A DNA stretch of 64,000 bases, taken from Arion vulgaris (lineage: Eukaryota; Mollusca; Gastropoda; Stylommatophora; Arionidae). Of the stretch, positions 45,056 to 56,199 are shown piece by piece (the stretch's first letter is position 1; each line of letters opens with the position of its first letter). The DNA lies in assembly GCA_020796225.1 (NCBI GenBank), contig CM036754.1, forward strand, positions 65,278,000 through 65,341,999, given 5' to 3'. The position numbers and the translations under genes are program-made. The notes beneath the pieces are model-generated. The model worked only from the letters and a program-made list of their open reading frames with translations. It did not search any database and had not been told where the DNA came from.

Positions 45056-45175
45056 CTCCACCCTCTTGGTTTGTGTAACGCAAATGACTATGATAAGCTG
45101 TATGGCTGGGTGGGTGTGGTCAAATTGGAAAAGCCAGAGTTTGAGTACGATCAATGCCTGTCACTATTTGGCAAG
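45056..45175 (+). CDS. ZNRF3: ZNRF3/RNF43-like E3 ligase, exon 2 (ectodomain)
   Basis: This exon has 40 codons, phase 0 on both sides, with a CTCAG| acceptor after a pyrimidine-rich run and a |GTGAGT donor. The translation begins LHPLGLCNANDYDKLYGWVG and continues VVKLEKPEFEYDQCLSLFGK. It follows exon 1's final Gln exactly as MHPLGLCN follows VQ in vertebrate ZNRF3. The two cysteines, in LGLC and in DQC, match the conserved pair expected to form a disulfide in the ZNRF3/RNF43 ectodomain. The intron before it (8821-45055) is about 36 kb and almost wholly repetitive. The identification rests on remembered family sequence, but the match is long and unambiguous. Confidence 0.92.
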
Positions 45176-45568
45176 GTGAGTCTTTTGATTTTCTTACCCC
45201 AGCGGGGCTTATAAGAGAGAAGAGAACATGTTTTTAACAGAAAGAAAATGCATGAAACACAATTATAACGGAATGAATGTGTAGACAGAATCGTTCTGTT
45301 CCATTATACAGAGAGGCGACCGCATCAGGTGAGACCGTAAGGGGGCGGCATAAGCAGTGTAATCAAAACCACAATTGAAGGTTATTTTAAATAAAAAACA
45401 TTTGAGGACGGCATTTTGAAAACTTGCATCATACTGAGATAATATACCTCAAGTGCCTGTGTGTAGAGAATTACATTTTAGTCGTAAGAAAGTGTGAAAA
45501 GCAGGCATTTTGGCAGTAAGAAAACGAAATAAAGCAAATGTAAAATAGAGGAACAAGCAAGGCATCAG
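45176..45568. other. Start of intron 2, nothing recognised
   Basis: Follows the GTGAGT donor. No repeat family seen elsewhere in the window. Confidence 0.5.
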
Positions 45569-45785
45569 GGCATGTGAGATCGAATGTGCCTAGTCCTAAC
45601 GGAGACAGGCGATAAAACACAAATCATTTTTCCCGCGCCTTGTGTTGCGGGGCTCGCAAGGGGAACAAAGAATAGTAACGCTGCGACCTACAAGGCATGT
45701 CGTAAGAGGCGACTGAGGTAGTGGCCTTAGTAAATAAAAAGCGCCAAATAAATCGGATGTGCTGGCCTATTCGGAGGCCACTGGC
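45569..45785 (+). mobile_element. SINE D fragment followed by truncated SINE E
   Basis: 45570-45622 has the GAGATCGA...CGATAAAACA block of D. 45636-45780 is SINE E with its core, cut before the 3' end. Confidence 0.62.
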
Positions 45786-45925
45786 CACTTTATAAAAATG
45801 CAACCAAACTCCACTGTCTTTTACAACAGAACATCGGAAAAGAAGGTGAAAGGAAGACAACAGAAAAGATGGTTAGATCGCATAGTAGAATCCTGTCAAA
45901 AAGCAAAAATAACAATCACCTAAAC
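45785..45925 (+). mobile_element. LINE 3' tail (FYNRT type)
   Basis: Encodes the NRTSEKKVKGRQQKRWLDRI region and lacks the last segment that is arrayed at 27066. Confidence 0.7.
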
Positions 45926-46299
45926 TACTATAGTTATCACGCTGCGGACAGTTTGGTTGCAAATTGTTTCGCGTGAATTTTTACAAAATTACGATGGCAC
46001 CACCCGTTCAGAAAGCAATGGCAAACTACTGAACGTAATAATGCCTAGAAAAATCACAAACAGAGTTAAGCTGGGGATTGATTCGCAAAGTCCTGTAAAG
46101 GATATGCAATTAACTTTAACTTAAGCTACTAGAGCAGCATAAAACATAAACAGAAAACTACCACACTTTGTTCAACACGGTAACATTGAGACGACAATAG
46201 AAGAAGAGGATACTCAAGAAAATAATGAAGCATAAATAAAATACACCAAATTAACAGTTTTAATCATTAGTTTAGACCAGAAGGGAAATTCAAGATAGG

Positions 46300-46505
46300 C
46301 ACCAACGACCTGTGGCTTGGCAAGTATGACAACAGAACATATCATACAGAACTGCCCCCAGTATGCAGACCTGAGAAGAAAGAGGTGGCCACTTACACCA
46401 GCGTCCAAGACAAACTGTATAGCATGGCTGATAATCTGAGACAGACGGCTGCCTTTATTAGAGAATCCGAAATCCCAATCTAGTGAGAACGCAGAAGAAG
46501 AAGAA
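46300..46505 (+). mobile_element. LINE 3' tail (zinc-knuckle type)
   Basis: Encodes CGLASMTTEHIIQNCPQYAD and RRKRWPLTPASKTN. It ends in (GAA)n. Confidence 0.75.
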
Positions 46506-46507
46506 GA

Positions 46508-46995
46508 AGAAGACCAGAAGAGAGCCGCAGTAGCGTCGTTGTTGGTGAACTCACTTCTTGGGCTAGATGTCCGGGTTCAATTCTATAGGGGCGTGGAATT
46601 TTTCCCACTGTAACGGTTCCCATGTCCACCCATCCTCAATTTGGTACCAGGAAAAGCACTGGGAAGTGAAGGCGGCCGCCGAGGTGTTGACTAAATCACC
46701 CATCATGTGCCGACGGTCAATGAAAAATACGTTCCTAACACCCTATTTATCACCCTATATACCACGTAGTATTTATTTTTTTCGATCTAGAAGCACTTGA
46801 GCTTTCAGCTCTTCGGCTCGGTGCCATGGACATCGTAACCATTTGGTTCGGTGCCACGAGCACCGTAAATCTGGAGAATCTGTGGCTTTTTCTGCCAGCC
46901 CGCGGAATTGAACGCGCACTCACAGAGGGCTTGTCTAACCGTCGTCCAACGCGCTACGAACACGCTGGGCAGGTGGGCATACCACGTGGTATAGA
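46508..46995 (+). mobile_element. SINE C with nested SINE G
   Basis: SINE C (tRNA-like head at 46515-46590) is interrupted by reversed SINE G (46773-46978). The flanks are ATACCACGTAGTAT (46759-46772) and ATACCACGTGGTAT (46979-46992), 13 of 14 matching. Confidence 0.82.
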
Positions 46996-47555
46996 AATGG
47001 TTCCTATACTTACCTACTTAATTCTGGTCAGAGTTTCAACCGAATAAATCGTAAAACTAATTCATCAAGTGTTATTCTTTGTTCCTCTATCTGTTTGAGC
47101 AGCCAAATCTCTTTGATTATTTGGCCATTCTTGTTTTAGATTGGTTTGGATTAACATACCTGACCAAACTTCCAGTTTCCTTGTTGTCTTCACTTTCTGC
47201 CTTTCTTCTCGTCCGTTCGTCCTTTGTCTTCCAGGTCTTACAGCTTAGCCTTTACTGGGATCTCAACCCCCACGTAAACAAAATGAACAGGGTTTGAACA
47301 AACTAGTGTTAACATTCCTCCCACGCTATGTGTGTCGCCATCTTCCACCGACAAATATTCACCTTCTGTATACCGACTGGCTAGCTATGTGATATTGTCT
47401 CTCTACAACTTCCTGTTTCCAATTTTGGTTTTAGCAATTCCGTTATTAACTTTATTCCAAGCATGGCCTCCAATAACATATAGTCTGCGTGCTCAGGTCA
47501 AAATTATACGAATTCAGACCATATCTATCGAGTGATCCTCGCATTCCAGTGTTAT
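46996..47555. other. Intron 2 sequence, nothing recognised
   Basis: Short open frames only. Confidence 0.5.
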
Positions 47556-48165
47556 TGTATATATCATCATCATCATCAAGGTGCGTACCCTATATAGGAC
47601 GTTGCTCTCTTTGCAGCACATCTGAAATTCACTCTGTCTCTAGTCAGTTCACCCACTTCGTCGATGGTCATATTCATGGTTTCTTTGATATCTTGTAGCC
47701 ATCTTCTTCTTGGTCTGCCTCTGCGTCCTGGGACCCTGCCTTCTAGTATTGTTCTTTCCAGGCCATCGTGACGCTTGATGTGACCAAAGTATGTAATTTT
47801 TCTGTATAGTATGTTATTTATCAGCCAATTCTCTTTAACTTAAGTTCTTTCAGGACATCATAGTCCATGATTTACAACCATAAGTAGCAACTGGGAAAAT
47901 GCATGCTCCCAAAATTTTTAATTTTAGTATTTTGCAGGTGCTTTGCTACATCATTTGTGTGCAGGCCTGTTTTAAAACCACATCATTTGTTTTCTTTGCT
48001 GTTCATGGAATTTTCATCATTCTGCTGTAAAACCACATCTCTGTGGCTTCCAGTGATCTTATTGATTGGTTGTTCATTGTCCATGATTCTTTGTCATACA
48101 TAAGTATTGGCTCAATATAGCACCGGAAAACTCGTTTCGCTGGGTCATTTAGTGAATTCACGCAT

Positions 48166-48170
<5 letters not shown>
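47555..48170 (-). mobile_element. LINE RT C-terminal fragments
   Basis: Reading -, 47700-47560 gives a GRRGRGRPRRRWLQDI-type tail. 48110-47990 gives EPILMYDKESWTMN and ATEMWFYSRMMKIP, the thumb region of RT-type LINEs. Confidence 0.68.

Positions 48171-48180
<10 letters not shown>

Positions 48181-48244
<64 letters not shown>
48181..48244. repeat. (TA)n microsatellite
   Basis: About 32 TA repeats, preceded by (CA)n. Confidence 0.95.
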
Positions 48245-48247
<3 letters not shown>

Positions 48248-48575
48248 TCATCACAAGTAGCTTGTCTCTTCCGGAACTTGGTTCCATGACAGCAGTCCTG
48301 AAAACTCTATGTTCCGTGCAAATTGACGGCGTCATTAGCAGTTATCCTCAGATCGTCAATGACATCTTGTACCCATCGTCTTCCTTTCATTCTTCTTCCA
48401 GGCACCATTCCTCCAAATGATCTTCTATGGCACTCATGTCATTTGATGTGCCCGAAATATTTGATTTTCCTTGATTTGTTTTGCTCTTTAATAGCCAACT
48501 CTCTTTAATATCAAGCTGTTTCAGAACAGAAGCATTTGTTCTTTTCTCTGTCCATGATATTCTAAGTACTTTTGT
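48245..48575 (-). mobile_element. LINE RT C-terminal fragment
   Basis: The - strand reads ILRISWTEKRTNASVLKQL, the region before the GHI..R motif. Confidence 0.65.
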
Positions 48576-48576
48576 T

Positions 48577-48578
<2 letters not shown>

Positions 48579-48626
<48 letters not shown>

Positions 48627-48651
48627 AACAATAATATATATATATATATAC
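48579..48651. repeat. (TA)n microsatellite, interrupted
   Basis: TA runs at 48579-48624 and 48633-48651. Confidence 0.9.
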
Positions 48652-49090
48652 ATACAATATTCAAACATATTTTTCGATTCACACTGGTATCTAGAGTACG
48701 TTTCTTTGAAGAGGGAGTCTTTTAGGAGACATGCTCCTTTCATTAGGGGCGCCAGCTGGTGCAAGGTTGACTCAGTAATACACTGACTTACTCCAAGTTC
48801 TCGCCCTTTTACAGAACTCTCCTTTGACTGCCGGTGCGTTCATATGGTTATTAGAAGGCCAGGAATGGTAGAGTCTATTAAACTGTTTGCCGTGCCAAAT
48901 GGGGTTTCTCAACGTTTGAATGAATTCAAAGCCTCTCCCGGTGACGCTTGACTGATCCCTCATACAACTAGAAATACACCCAGGTTTTTTTTAGCAACTC
49001 CCGATACTTTTTCTTGTTTGATATTTTTAAAATAAATTTTATTTGTCTGCATTTTTCCATTGAAAAGACATCAATTAAGTTGTCGTGCCA
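48652..49090. other. Intron 2 sequence, nothing recognised
   Basis: No recognisable repeat or coding frame. Confidence 0.45.
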
Positions 49091-49094
49091 AAGT

Positions 49095-49622
49095 TTGTCC
49101 ATGTCGTCTAATGTCCATGTCGTCTAATGTCCATGTCGTCTAATGTTCATGTCGTCTAATGTTCATGTCGTCTAATGTCTATGTCGTCTAATGTCCATGT
49201 CGTCTAATGTCCATGTCGTCTAATGTCCATGTCGTCTAATGTTCATGTCGTCTAATGTCTATGTCGTCTAATGTCTATGTCGTTATTGTCCATGTCGTCT
49301 AATGTCCATGTCGTCTAATGTCCATGTCGTCTAATGTTCATGTCGTCTAATGTCTATGTCATCTAATGTCCATGTCGTCTAATGTCCATGTCGTCTAATG
49401 TCCATGTCGTCAATGTTATGTCGTCTAATGTTCATGTCGTCTAATGTCTATGTCGTCTAATGTCCATGTCGTCTAATGTCCATGTCGTCTAATGTCCATG
49501 TCGTCTAATGTCCATGTCGTCTAATGTTCATGTCGTCTAATGTCTATGTCGTCTAATGTCTATGTCGTCTAATGTCTATGTCGTCTAATGACCATGTCGT
49601 CTAATGTCCATGTCGTCTAATG
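49095..49622. repeat. Minisatellite, 16-bp unit
   Basis: About 32 copies of TCCATGTCGTCTAATG. TCC, TTC and TCT variants recur in similar order, suggesting higher-order duplication. Confidence 0.95.
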
Positions 49623-49692
49623 TTAATATAATTATCGCGTACATCTGTTATTACTATTTTTGACATAGACATTTGCTGTTGTTGCATATGTT

Positions 49693-49950
49693 AGTTGTCG
49701 TGTATTGCCGGGGCTCGCAAGGGGAGCAAAGAATAGCAACACTGCGACCTACAAGGCATGTCTTAAGAGGCGACTGAGGTAGGGGTCTAGGTACGCTACC
49801 TAGTAATTAAAAAGCGTCGCAGAAATCGAATGTACTGGCCTACTTGTAGACGGATAACTGGCACAACGTGCAATCGCTCTTACGCTCAGATCACATACAG
49901 ATCACAAAGAGTGGTTGGACAAGGGGTCGATATGGAGTGTTCGAAGAAGA
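49693..49950 (+). mobile_element. SINE E
   Basis: Full-length forward copy with GCAAGGGGAGCAAAGAATAG and a TTCGAAGAAGAAA end. Confidence 0.8.
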
Positions 49951-49974
49951 AATATGTTGTCAAGTAAAACCGTT

Positions 49975-50545
49975 CTCAGATTCCTGATTTCAGTGTAGGT
50001 GAGATCGAGTTCCTAGTCCTATTTAGATGGACAATAAAATGTAAGTATTGTACTCAAGTTGAGAACGTAAAAGAACCATTGGTTACTCAAAAATCGAACA
50101 GAGCAGGCTGGAAATAGGCTACCAGTGAAACAATTCATTAAAAAAAAAAAAAAGTTTCTGCTAACAATTTTACGATCTTCAAAATTACACCAGTTGCCTT
50201 TGCCGTTGCTACGAAGTTGCGTCCTGCCGTTGATATATTCCTGTTTAACCCTTTAGCTGCTAAAGACGTTATATCACGTTTTTCCCATTCACTTCTAAAG
50301 ACGCATTAACACGTCTGTTATTATCTCTCCTCTGTGGGCTAAAGACATGTTAACACGTTATACATTGCTACTTGTCACTGCTATAGACGTACATTTACGT
50401 TTATGACCTAGAAATAAAGAGTAGTTATTTTTAGCGCAGCCTTCAGAAAGTATGTAGCAGTGAAAGGGTTAAGAAGGATATATGAACGCATGTTGTGATT
50501 ATTCACCGAAATGCAATGATGATGGTTCTATCAATCAATCAATCA
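49975..50545 (+). mobile_element. SINE D with nested TTAA MITE
   Basis: D runs to CTGTTTAA at 50248 and resumes with AAGGATATATGAACGC, ending in (ATCA)n near 50550. The 228-bp MITE at 50245-50472 fills the gap. Confidence 0.78.
50245..50472. mobile_element. TTAA-flanked MITE, copy 2 (piggyBac-like)
   Basis: TTAACCCTTTAGCTGC at the left and GAAAGGGTTAA at the right. Same 228-bp length as copy 1 at 75-302, opposite orientation. Confidence 0.8.
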
Positions 50546-50689
50546 ATCAGTCAATCAAAAACGGTACAGTTTTATATTATGTTAAAGTATCAATTCAAAT
50601 ATGCTTTCAAATCTGTGTTTAATCTATTATAACTTCTGTATATAACAAATTAAAACTATATTACGAATATTCAATTCAAATGTTATATC

Positions 50690-50850
50690 ATCCCTCTGTG
50701 TGTGCAGGTTCAATTCTGCGGGATGGCAAAAAAAAGCCACAGATTCACCAGATTTACGGTGTTGGTGGCACCGTAACCGAAGGATTACGATGTCCATGGC
50801 ACCGAGCCGAAGAGTTGAAAAAGCTCAAGTGCTTCTGGATCGGAAAAAAA
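50690..50850 (+). mobile_element. SINE G, 5'-truncated
   Basis: Begins within the head (CCCTCTGTGTGTGCAGGTTC) and ends GGATCGGAAAAAAA. Confidence 0.75.
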
Positions 50851-51150
50851 GCAATTCTAACATATGCCAGCGAGAGTTGGAAAATGACTAAAGATATAAA
50901 GCAAGTTGAATGTATTTGAAAATAGATGTTTGCGAAAAATAATGAATATAAAATGGAACAAAATCAGAAGTGATGAAATCAGAAAAATGTCTGACTCTGA
51001 AACGAACTTTGCTGAGAGAGGCAAGAAATATCGGTCTCAGTTCCATGAAGGAGATTGAGCGAGTAGTCCAGGATAGAGCGGTATGGAGAAATTACTTGCA
51101 GGCCCTATATAACGTATAATGGTACGAAAGGGAATTATTATTATTCTTAT
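50851..51150 (+). mobile_element. LINE C-terminal tail (YASESWKMTKDI type)
   Basis: LTYASESWKMTKDIKQ..., then a deletion, then TLKRTLLREARNIGLSSMKE. Ends in (TTA)n. Confidence 0.75.
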
Positions 51151-51189
51151 TATTATATAACAAATGCCCCTACTGGCATATACAAGACA

Positions 51190-51445
51190 CAGGGTGTTCA
51201 AGATAATTGCACTCCGTGAATGGAGCTAATCTGGCATAAAAGTATGGAAATGGAAGGTTCAGTTATGACGTAGTATAGGTCAAGGTTGTGTGACGGTGTG
51301 TAATTGTAGTGCGGAAGGGGCGATGAACAAATGTGACGTAGGACGAGCTAGTCAGAACCGGTTTAAATAGTAAATAAACACAACTCAATTTGTACCTGGC
51401 AACTTTCGAATTGTCAATGGGGCTGCAATTATCTTGAACACCCTG
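51190..51445. mobile_element. MITE with CAGGGTGTTC termini, copy 2 (256 bp), with empty site known
   Basis: Termini CAGGGTGTTCAAGATAATTG at the left and a matching inverse at the right. TACAAGACA/TACAAGATA flank it (51181-51189, 51446-51454). The unoccupied target is at 26925-26933. Confidence 0.85.
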
Positions 51446-51724
51446 TACAAGATACATAGCCAACCAACCTACCTCTTTGTCTTTTAATGATGGTCTCCAT
51501 TAATATCATCAAGTAGCTTGTCCTAATCAGAACGTTGCCACCCTAACAGTCCTTCGTAAACTCTCAATCTCTCTCTCTCTATAGGCCTCTGCAGCCGCCA
51601 TGCTCAAATCATCAGCTAGTTTCTGAATTGAATCCATCTTTCTCCGTGGTATTTATCGTCTCTACTTTGCAGAGATGCCTCGTTCCGTAATGGTCTTCTC
51701 AACCCTTCATGTCTTTTTATATGT
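51446..51724 (-). mobile_element. LINE fragment
   Basis: Same block as 26933-27055, then (CT)n and a segment reading on - as a LINE C-terminus. Confidence 0.6.
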
Positions 51725-51743
51725 CCAAAATATGTTCAACGAT

Positions 51744-51784
<41 letters not shown>

Positions 51785-52455
51785 CGTTCTTATGCCGCTT
51801 TTATCATTCTAATGTGATATATAAGCAGCCAAACATCAAGAACGGATGTACGTGCACAGCCTTCAGTACCTATTGGAGCTCAGGTGCTTATCCTTCGATG
51901 GTGTGTTCGATTTCAACCAGCGTTTGCTGGGTTCGCTCTCCGTTAGCCTTTGCTGTCCCAGCCAAACCTGCAAGGCAGCAGGTTGCTATTTTCTTTAGGG
52001 CAGCGACCCTTAGATGGCCTGCCCTCCTGGTTTATGAGCGCCATCTGCCCAGCGAACAGGTCTTTTTGTGGACTACTTAGTTTGCCGCCCGTCCAGTTTT
52101 GTGTACGGTTTGCTCCGCTAGGCTTTGATTGTCCCCAATCAAACTACAAGGCAGTAGTAGTTCATTCGCTGTGGACGAAAACGCGGACTGGCTTCACCTC
52201 TGCTGGGCTTTCCAGTTTTCCCGCTAATTTGGGCGGACCGCACACCCTTTCGCCTGCCGTGCCATGTTTTTCTGCCCGCCTGTGGGCCCACCCGTTCATC
52301 GCCCGCATGCGTGCACGTTCCGCCCCGGTGTCTGCCTCATCATTTCCGTCAATTCCCACCGTGCTCACATTTGCCTGGGCTGTCTCCGCCTGGGGCTCAA
52401 CTCGGACCCCCACCCATGTGATGGGGGCACGGGTATTGTCCGTGTAGCAGTGGGC
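51725..52455 (+). mobile_element. Repeat family F, longest copy
   Basis: Starts with (CT)n at 51745-51782. Then GTGATATATAAGCAGCC, CAACCAGCGTTTGCTGGGTT, AGGCAGCAGGTTGCTATTTT, CTGGGCTTTCCAGTTTTCCC and GCGTGCACGTTCCGCCCCGG. A GC-rich end with ATTCCCACCGTGCTC is shared with 53525-53545. It could be an LTR or a LINE 5' region; the class is unresolved. Confidence 0.6.
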
Positions 52456-53465
52456 TTGATGATGAATAAAATGTCCTGGATGTATACTTCTTTCTCTATT
52501 TAATTCTATCTGTTTGGCCACGGCACCACCGGTAATTACACCGGACTAAAGATGATTGCAGTTTTCTTGAAAAGTTCTCTTTCTGCTACTGTAAGATCTA
52601 AACAATCACTTTCACCAGAAATCAATTCACAAATGCCAGCATCTCAGATGAAAGTTAATCAAATTTTAATTTTCTCTCTGCAAATCTTGCTGAGAACTTC
52701 CTCATTCTATTTTTACATGTAGTTAAAAACAACAATTCCACCAAATCAACATATCTCTGGAGATCCCATGGCTCGACCGAAAAATTTACACTGTCTTAAC
52801 TATCTACGTAGGCCTACCAGAACTAAAATCCCTGCTGGTCCATCAAATCTTCCATGACCACTGGATCTCTATAAAACACAGGGTCCGCTCTGGTCGAGCC
52901 CCCCTGCAACGACACTTGTCGTTTCAATCCATCTCTATCTCTGATCTGTCTCTGTCTCTCTGCTGTCCGAATTCCATCTCCGAGTGTTTATACCAGGCTG
53001 GTATTGCGCAATCTATATCCCCGAAAAATCTAGATAGGAATTATTTACTTCATAATACTACGCACGTTAAACTCAACTTAATCTCATTGGTCTGTTTTAT
53101 TTCAACCTACCAATAATTTACTTCCCTTGTTTACCAGGCTGCATAGTACAATCGAGTCATTCTTCTCGAGCATGTTTCTATAAAATAGTAAACATGGAAT
53201 TTTCCTATCTGTCTTTAATTCATCGTCATTTCCAAAATTGCGTTGTTACCAAACCTTCAATCTACATCGTTGAATAATACCCCGGATATCACGTGATGTT
53301 TACTACACAATACATTTCCAAATTGCGTCCAATTTTCTTAGGTACACTTTTTTTTTCTCCTAGACTTACTAAGATTTTATTATATAGCCTGGTCATTTCT
53401 TCCTTGCTTGGCATTTTACTAGAAATATATCTTTATTTTATCATTATCTCCTGGTATAAATAACC
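52456..53465. other. Intron 2 sequence, nothing recognised
   Basis: AT-rich, no shared repeat. One weak stretch encodes ordinary short frames. Confidence 0.5.
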
Positions 53466-53660
53466 TCACTACTACATCCGCATGCGTGCTCGCTCTTCCC
53501 TGGTGCCTTCCTGACCATTTCCGTCAATTCCCACCGTGCTCCCACTTACCTGGGCTGTCCTCGCCTGGGCTTAACTCGGGCCCCCGCCCCTGTGATGGGA
53601 GCCTGAGTTTCACCCCACACGGGTCCACGTCTCTTCGATGCATGCATCTCTCATCCTGTA
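53466..53660 (+). mobile_element. Repeat family F, 3' fragment
   Basis: CCGCATGCGTGCTCGCTCTT, TTTCCGTCAATTCCCACCGT and CCTGGGCTTAACTCGGGCCC match 52300-52420. Confidence 0.62.
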
Positions 53661-54018
53661 TGTTTGTCTTTCCAGCTTTTTCCATTGGCCGGGAGAGACG
53701 AGCATTAATAGTCACTCTGGGCATTCGCTCGTCTGTGTTGCGAGCGGATCCCATCTATCGTGACTACCTTTGCATCTCTACTTGCACCAAAGTAGCTCTC
53801 CCACGACACCTGCCATCTTAGCCAGACCGGAACCACCGTCTGTTTCCAGAATCACTGCGAGGAGGTGAGGGCAGGATCTAGATTAGTGCCAGATCACTAA
53901 TCCTGGCGCGGCATTGTCCCCATGCACATTTGACCCCCAACGATATACAATATCCTTGTATTAATGTACATTTTCCGATTATTTTCAATCTTTTTCTTGT
54001 CTTTTTCATATTCTACAG

Positions 54019-54093
54019 GCAAAAAGAGCGGTACAAAGGGGCGCAACTGCAGTCGTGTTCGACATCTCAGATAACCCAGTGGCAGCGGATGTT
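54019..54093 (+). CDS. ZNRF3: ZNRF3/RNF43-like E3 ligase, exon 3 (ectodomain)
   Basis: This exon has 25 codons, phase 0 on both sides. The acceptor is TTCTACAG| and the donor |GTAAGT. The translation is [20 protein letters not shown] followed by VAADV. The [12 protein letters not shown] block is essentially identical to the vertebrate ZNRF3/RNF43 ectodomain, from memory, and is the best single identifier of the gene here. It joins directly after the FGK of exon 2 as in the vertebrate protein. The exon is short and flanked by a long intron on each side, so gene predictors could easily miss it. Confidence 0.92.
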
Positions 54094-54284
54094 GTAAGTA
54101 TCAATAGTGATGATGTTAGATATACAAACAGTCATCATTTTTCTCCGTCTTCTTCAGCAATGTTGCTGTTTCTGTAGGGACCTCTGATAGACAAAACACG
54201 TAGTGCTATTTTTTAAATGATTTTTATGTGTTGCAACTTTCATGCTAAATAAAATCTTATGTCGCAACATCGATTTTATTTTCA

Positions 54285-54485
54285 TGCATTATACAGAGTC
54301 TTCTACAACAGAACATCGGGAAAGAAGGCAGAGGAAGACCACGGAAAAGATGGTTAGATGGCGTAGCAGAATCCGGTGAAAGAGCAAAGATAACAATCAC
54401 ACAAGCCACCAGAACAGCGCAAGACAAACAGAAAACCACGACACTGGGCAACAACCCGGTAGCAGTGTGACGACAAAGAAGAAGT
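54285..54485 (+). mobile_element. LINE 3' tail (FYNRT type), single-copy 3' end
   Basis: TCTTCTACAACAGAACATCG ... GAAAAGATGGTTAGATGGCG ... CACGACACTGGGCAACAACC ... GTGTGACGACAAAGAAGAAG. The end present once here is the unit repeated 12 times at 27066-27640. Confidence 0.78.
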
Positions 54486-54494
54486 CAACATCTA

Positions 54495-55420
54495 TTAGAC
54501 TTTCTTTCAGTTTTTGTCTCTCTAATCCTGTTTTGCTTCATATCGGCTGGATAAGAAGACATCTTTACAACAGGTTTTTGTGTGCACTTCATAGATAATG
54601 TTTTTTACTGTCTCTGTTATTTCTGTGGTCCATCTTTTACGTTGCCGGCCTTTTGCTTTGTATCCACTGTATCGAGTAACATTGCTCTTTGTGGCACACT
54701 GCTTGTTGATAATCTGCTTATGTGTAGGAATCATTTAATTTGTTGTTTCTTGTTGAAGTTCAGTACTGATGTTGTACCCACTATTTTTCCTTGATGTCTT
54801 CATTTCTAAACCGGTCTCTTCATGATACTCCGAGCATTCTGCGTAGATACTTCATCTCTGTTGTAACTAGTTTTCCTTCTATCATTTGATGTCGGCGTCC
54901 AGGTTTGACACTAATATGATAGTTTAGTTAGTTTGTTCCTTTCGTGCCAAAGGCGGCACATAGGGCAGAGGTTTTAGATCTTCATGCAATGCGGTTCGTT
55001 GGTAGCAGTTGGAGATGTCGTATGGTTTTACATCCCAATAGTTTACTTTCTTGTAGGATTGTTCTTCGAAGAGTGGTCTTTGGTCTTCCACGTTTTTTTC
55101 CCCCAACTGGTGACCACATAAGGACTTGTTGATTGAGTCTCTTTTCGTCTGATCTAAGAACATGACCTAAATATTTCCACCTTCGTTTCCTTATAATATT
55201 TGATACGGGTTGTTGGTGTGTTCTATCTCTCACTGTGTTGTTAGAAATGAAATCACTCCATTTTACTTTTAATAATTTTCGGAGACATTTATACTCAAAG
55301 CTGTCCAGTTTCGTATCAATTTTCTTTGTTGATTTCTAACTTTCACAACCGTAGGTCAGTACAGGAATCACACATGACCTAAATAATTTAACTTTTGTGC
55401 ACTGATATGATAGCATAGCA
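54495..55420 (-). mobile_element. Two LINE C-terminal fragments in tandem
   Basis: 54495-54900 (-) encodes RYSGYKAKGRQRKRWTTEIT. 54920-55420 (-) encodes IIRKRRWKYLGHVLRSDEKR and GGKKRGRPKTTLRRTIL. Confidence 0.72.
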
Positions 55421-55539
55421 TCTATTAGTGCTTACACGAAACTGACTCGTCCAAGTGCGGGGAAACCCGAAAATGCAGAATAATAGCATGCGAACAGTGC
55501 AATCTGATCTCATTATCATTAGGTACCGTGCCGGTTGGC

Positions 55540-55960
55540 GTAGGCGATCATAGATCTCCACAACTCCCAGTCCCTGGTGTTTGCTATCATCTCAGATGTT
55601 GACGTTCTTCCGTACCATGAAGTCAGGCTGTCTAATATTTTCTCTCTCTGTGTCTTCCTTTGTACCGCCTCACTTAGATTTTACCAGTTGTCACAATGTG
55701 TTCTAAACCTTCCATTCTCATTATATGTCCGAAAAATGATGACTGCCTCTTTCTTATATTGATAATAAGCTTTCTCTGTGTCTTGACCTCATTCAACACC
55801 CCCATATTCGTTATTTTAGCAGTCCATGGGATTCTCATCATTCTTCCGTAAAACCACATCTCTGTGACCCTCCAGAGATTTATCGATCTGTTTGTTTATT
55901 GTCCATGACTCGCATCCGTATGTCAGTATTGGTTCTTTGTAGCACTGTATAACGCTCATT
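55540..55960 (-). mobile_element. LINE RT C-terminal fragment
   Basis: The - strand reads MWFYGRMMRIPWTAKITNMG and FGHIMRMEGLEHIVTTGK, the RT thumb-to-tail region. Confidence 0.72.
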
Positions 55961-55974
55961 CTGATCTCAACTGA

Positions 55975-56178
55975 CGCCCGCCTGTCCAGCGTGTTCGTAG
56001 CGCGTTGGACTGTGGGTGACTAGTCCTTTGTGTGTGCGGGTTCAATTCCGCGGACTGGCAGAAAAGCCACAGGTTCCTCAGATTCACGGTGTTCGTGGCA
56101 CCGAACCGAAGGGTTACGATGTCCATGGCACCGAGCCGAAAGCTGAAAGCTCAAGTGCTTCTGGATCGGGAAAAAAAT
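55975..56178 (+). mobile_element. SINE G
   Basis: Forward full copy: GCGTGTTCGTAGCGCGTTGG, CGGGTTCAATTCCGCGGAC, CTTCTGGATCGGGAAAAAAA. Confidence 0.82.
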
Positions 56179-56199
56179 GACAATGACTTGTTGCGTATA

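Noticed and set aside
54944..55233. Frame with GGKKRGRPKTTLRRT as an AT-hook type protein
   Set aside because: The GRP motif is part of the LINE C-terminal tail found many times in the window.
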